DNA from: Lysobacterales bacterium
GTDB lineage: Bacteria; Pseudomonadota; Gammaproteobacteria; Xanthomonadales; Marinicellaceae
DNA: 5,427 nucleotides
Direction of reading: 5' to 3'
Assembly (NCBI GenBank): GCA_015494035.1
Contig: WGBZ01000335.1
Span: 1-5,427, forward strand
The translations under genes were made by a program, and so were the position numbers. Positions 1 to 5,427 of the stretch are shown piece by piece (the first letter of the stretch is position 1; each line of letters starts with the position of its first letter). The notes under the pieces are model-generated. The model did not search any database, was not told the origin of the DNA, and saw only the letters and a list, made by a program, of their open reading frames with translations.

Positions 1-52
1 ATGGACGATTTTACGCCGCAAGATGCCGTGTCACGATTCGATCAGAGGTTTC
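1..52. mobile_element. Right end of a palindromic MITE-like element, copy A (truncated by window start)
   Basis: Bases 1-50 match the reverse complement of 5341-5390 at 49 of 50 positions (the mismatch is at 42), so this is one arm of the same element type as copy C. The terminal part, TCACGATTCGATCAGAGGTTTC, also resembles the right end of copy B (401-418). The arm is followed by TTAA at 53-56, fitting the YTAR-like flanks of the other copies. An open reading frame starting at base 1 (MDDFTPQ...) is just a translation of the repeat and is not called as a gene. The rest of the element lies outside the window. Confidence 0.75.
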
Positions 53-157
53 TTAAAAGAAGACCAGAAATAGCACAAGGCCCGGAGCAAGTCAAACCGG
101 AAAGCCCCATACCTGGCTGCTCCGGTCAGACGGCTGGTCTGGAAAGCCAGCCCATAA
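53..157. other. Intergenic stretch, no gene recognised
   Basis: No credible coding region is visible. There are a few short complementary segments, such as CCGGAGC at 82-88 with GCTCCGG at 119-125, and CTGGCT at 113-118 with AGCCAG at 145-150. These could fold in RNA, but the loops are long and I would not call a structured RNA from one sequence. Confidence 0.5.
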
Positions 158-191
158 AAAAGCCACCGGTAACGGATAACCGGTGGCTTTT
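156..191 (-). terminator. Rho-independent terminator, probably bidirectional
   Basis: AAAAGCCACCGGT (158-170) and ACCGGTGGCTTTT (179-191) form a perfect 13-bp stem around an 8-nt loop. Read on the minus strand, the GC-rich part of the stem is followed by six U residues (156-161), so it should work best for transcripts from nirS. On the plus strand the run is only UUUU followed by C, so termination of a gene entering from the left is possible but weaker. It is the first strong terminator downstream of nirS and lies about 230 nt past the stop codon, with the MITE-like element and two further hairpins between. Confidence 0.85.
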
Positions 192-198
192 CTGGTGT

Positions 199-240
199 GG
201 CCCGTTTCGGGCCGGGCAAGTGAGCGGGGCAAAACCCCGC
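199..240. repeat. Two tandem GC-rich hairpins beside the terminator
   Basis: GGCCCG (199-204) pairs with CGGGCC (208-213) around TTT, and GCGGGG (224-229) pairs with CCCCGC (235-240) around a 5-nt loop. With the terminator at 156-191 this gives three hairpins in 85 bp. Neither of these two has a U-tract on the minus strand, so they are not called terminators; they could shield the 3' end of the nirS transcript from exonucleases (inference). Confidence 0.5.
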
Positions 241-260
241 CCGTGACAGGTGCGCTTTAA

Positions 261-418
261 GGAAGCTCTGATTGAATCTGGACGAAGGAGATTGTGCCTG
301 AAATGTTCGAGAACAAGGCGAAGTTCGCAGCCAATAGCGGGCTATTCGCAAAGACTTCAACGCAGTTATCGGACATTTCAGGTATGAGAAACGAGTTCAC
401 GATTTGATCAGAGCTTCC
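261..418. mobile_element. Complete 158-bp palindromic MITE-like element, copy B
   Basis: The termini are an imperfect inverted repeat: 261-278 matches the reverse complement of 401-418 at 16 of 18 positions (GGAAGCTCTGAT then two mismatches then AATC). Two inner pairs are perfect: CCTGAAATGT at 297-306 with ACATTTCAGG at 373-382, and AATAGC at 333-338 with GCTATT at 341-346. All three pairs are centred on the same point, 339.5, so the unit is one long interrupted hairpin. Its flanks are TTAA (257-260) and TTAG (419-422); both fit YTAR, the target type of IS5-group transposases, but they are not identical. It has no transposase gene, so it would be a non-autonomous element moved in trans. The parental insertion sequence is not identified. 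The right flank contains the nirS stop codon. Confidence 0.8.
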
Positions 419-4961
<4,543 letters not shown>

Positions 4962-4965
<4 letters not shown>

Positions 4966-5018
4966 GGGTTGTTCTCCGCTTTTGAACAAAATAACCGGCC
5001 CGGACTCGGGCCATTCAT
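4962..5018 (-). CDS. Possible 18-codon upstream ORF overlapping the receptor start
   Basis: In the receptor leader an ATG at 5016-5018 opens an 18-residue frame (MNGPSPGRLFCSKAENNP). Its TGA stop (4962-4964) overlaps the receptor ATG (4963-4965) as ATGA, the usual arrangement for translational coupling. There is no Shine-Dalgarno sequence in front of it, so it may be chance. No function is proposed for the peptide. Confidence 0.2.
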
Positions 5019-5043
5019 GGTGTTTGTCAGTTTATGTCTGACA
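4966..5043 (-). promoter_or_regulatory. Receptor 5' leader with two stem-loops
   Basis: The predicted leader is about 78 nt. TGTCAG (5025-5030) and CTGACA (5038-5043) form a perfect 6-bp stem with a 7-nt loop that would sit at the very 5' end of the mRNA. GGCCCG (4997-5002) and CGGGCC (5007-5012) form a second perfect stem with a 4-nt loop. The second hairpin is followed by GGUUAUUUUGUU, a poor U-tract, so an attenuator is possible but weakly supported. The Shine-Dalgarno GGAG (4974-4977) lies 8 nt before the ATG. Confidence 0.5.
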
Positions 5044-5077
5044 GGCGGAAGTGTAGGCAATACGGCCAGGCCATGCC
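5043..5077 (-). promoter_or_regulatory. Receptor promoter: -10 element and predicted start site
   Basis: TACACT on the minus strand (5050-5055) matches the -10 consensus at four of six positions. If it is -12 to -7, transcription starts near 5043 (the next base, 5042, is a G and is also plausible), and the activator box centre falls at about -41.5. This is the same geometry as at nirS. No clear -35 hexamer is seen. Confidence 0.65.
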
Positions 5078-5091
5078 TTGATGCACGTCAA
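5078..5091 (-). promoter_or_regulatory. FNR/Dnr/Nnr-type activator box for the receptor gene
   Basis: The minus strand reads TTGACGTGCATCAA, nine of ten matches to TTGAT-N4-ATCAA. Read on the plus strand (TTGATGCACGTCAA) it is identical at 13 of 14 positions to the minus-strand nirS box, so the same regulator very probably binds both. It is centred 119 bp upstream of the receptor start codon. Confidence 0.8.
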
Positions 5092-5240
5092 TGCAACGGC
5101 CAACGCTTTGGCTGTTCACCCCAATCGCAGAAGAAATGGCCACTTGAGAATTTAGCGGGGTCAGCCAGTGAACCAGTCAGTGGAAAACCACACAGGCACA
5201 AAAACAGTTTGTCAGTTAAAAGGGGTGCAGAAACAGAAAA
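5092..5240. other. Spacer between the tRNA and the receptor promoter; nothing recognised
   Basis: No gene is supported. The only dyad noticed is CCAGTGA (5165-5171) with TCAGTGG (5177-5183), which has one mismatch and no U-tract on either side, so it is not called a terminator. Where the tRNA transcript ends is unclear from the sequence. A reading frame crossing this stretch runs through the tRNA and is spurious. Confidence 0.5.
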
Positions 5241-5327
5241 TGGTGCCCGGGGCCGGAATCGAACCGGCACGGTGTTGCCACCGAGGGATTTTAAGTCCCT
5301 TGCGTCTACCAATTTCGCCACCCGGGC
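5241..5327 (-). tRNA. tRNA-Leu (anticodon UAA)
   Basis: The minus strand folds as a class II tRNA. The acceptor stem is GCCCGGG with CCCGGGC, discriminator A at 5244, and an encoded CCA at 5241-5243. The anticodon stem AGGGA/TCCCT encloses the loop CTTAAAA, giving anticodon TAA (5291-5293), which reads UUA and UUG codons. The long variable arm CGGTGGCAACACCG is typical of leucine tRNAs, and the T-arm is GCCGG-TTCGATT-CCGGC. Total length is 87 nt with CCA. No promoter is evident in the 11 bp between its 5' end and MITE-like copy C, so it is probably transcribed from further right or from within that element. Confidence 0.97.
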
Positions 5328-5338
5328 GGGTGGTTTAG

Positions 5339-5427
5339 GGAACCTCTGGTCGAATCGTGACACGGCATCTTGCGGCGTAAAATCGTCCATTTCTGCGTTG
5401 CAAACCTTCACAATAGCCTTGCTATTG
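5339..5427. mobile_element. Left half of a palindromic MITE-like element, copy C (truncated by window end)
   Basis: It starts GGAACCTCTGGTCGAATC, close to the ends of copies A and B, after a TTAG flank (5335-5338). Bases 5341-5390 match copy A in reverse complement at 49 of 50 positions. The segments TGCGTTG (5394-5400) and AATAGC (5412-5417) align with the corresponding right-arm segments of copy B. The window ends within the central palindrome CAATAGC-CTT-GCTATTG (5411-5427), centred at 5419. If the element is symmetric, its full length would be about 161 bp, very close to the 158 bp of copy B. Confidence 0.75.

Noticed and set aside
1..246. 81-codon frame starting MDDFTPQDAVSRFDQRF, echoed by a frame at 5088-5411
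   Set aside because: The shared peptide is a translation of the repeated element arm; the frames then run through the terminator in one case and through a tRNA gene in the other, so neither is a real gene.
404..411. TTGATC half-site in the right arm of copy B as a regulator box
   Set aside because: Only one half-site is present and the match is explained by the terminal inverted repeat of the element.
5165..5183. CCAGTGA/TCAGTGG dyad as a tRNA terminator
   Set aside because: The stem has a mismatch and there is no U-tract after it in the tRNA direction.
5241..5327. tRNA-Leu as an integration site of a genomic island
   Set aside because: No integrase gene and no second copy of the tRNA 3' end is visible in the window, so there is no support for an attachment site.

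Overview
The window looks like chromosomal DNA of a denitrifying proteobacterium, most likely a gammaproteobacterium. This rests on a periplasmic cytochrome cd1 nitrite reductase, a TonB-dependent outer-membrane receptor, FNR/Dnr-type operators and a tRNA-Leu with an encoded CCA end. I cannot name a genus. Both protein genes and the tRNA are on the minus strand, so the biology reads from right to left.

Layout, right to left: a truncated palindromic MITE-like element (5339 to the window end); tRNA-Leu(UAA) (5241-5327), only 11 bp from that element; about 150 bp with nothing recognised; a promoter with an FNR/Dnr-type box (5078-5091) placed as in a class II activated promoter; a 759-residue TonB-dependent receptor with heme-receptor-like motifs (2686-4965); a 149-bp spacer with a second FNR/Dnr-type box (2652-2665), a well-placed -10 element and three perfect dyads; nirS (419-2536), a 705-residue cd1 nitrite reductase with an extra N-terminal cytochrome c domain; a complete 158-bp palindromic MITE-like element (261-418) abutting the nirS stop codon; a cluster of hairpins including a strong terminator (156-191); and the end of a third element copy (1-52).

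Functionally, receptor and reductase look like two separately promoted but co-regulated genes, both switched on under low oxygen or nitrogen oxides by an FNR/Dnr/Nnr-family activator. NirS would reduce nitrite to nitric oxide in the periplasm, and its extra c-heme domain may act as a built-in electron donor. The receptor could bring heme (or, less likely, another metal complex) across the outer membrane when demand for heme proteins is high; this is inference from motifs and context. None of the usual nirS partners (heme d1 synthesis genes, nirM, nirC) is in the window.

The most notable points are the three-domain NirS architecture, the matched promoters, and a family of palindromic elements with YTAR-like flanks, one copy exactly at the nirS stop codon and two near-identical copies bracketing the region in inverted arrangement.
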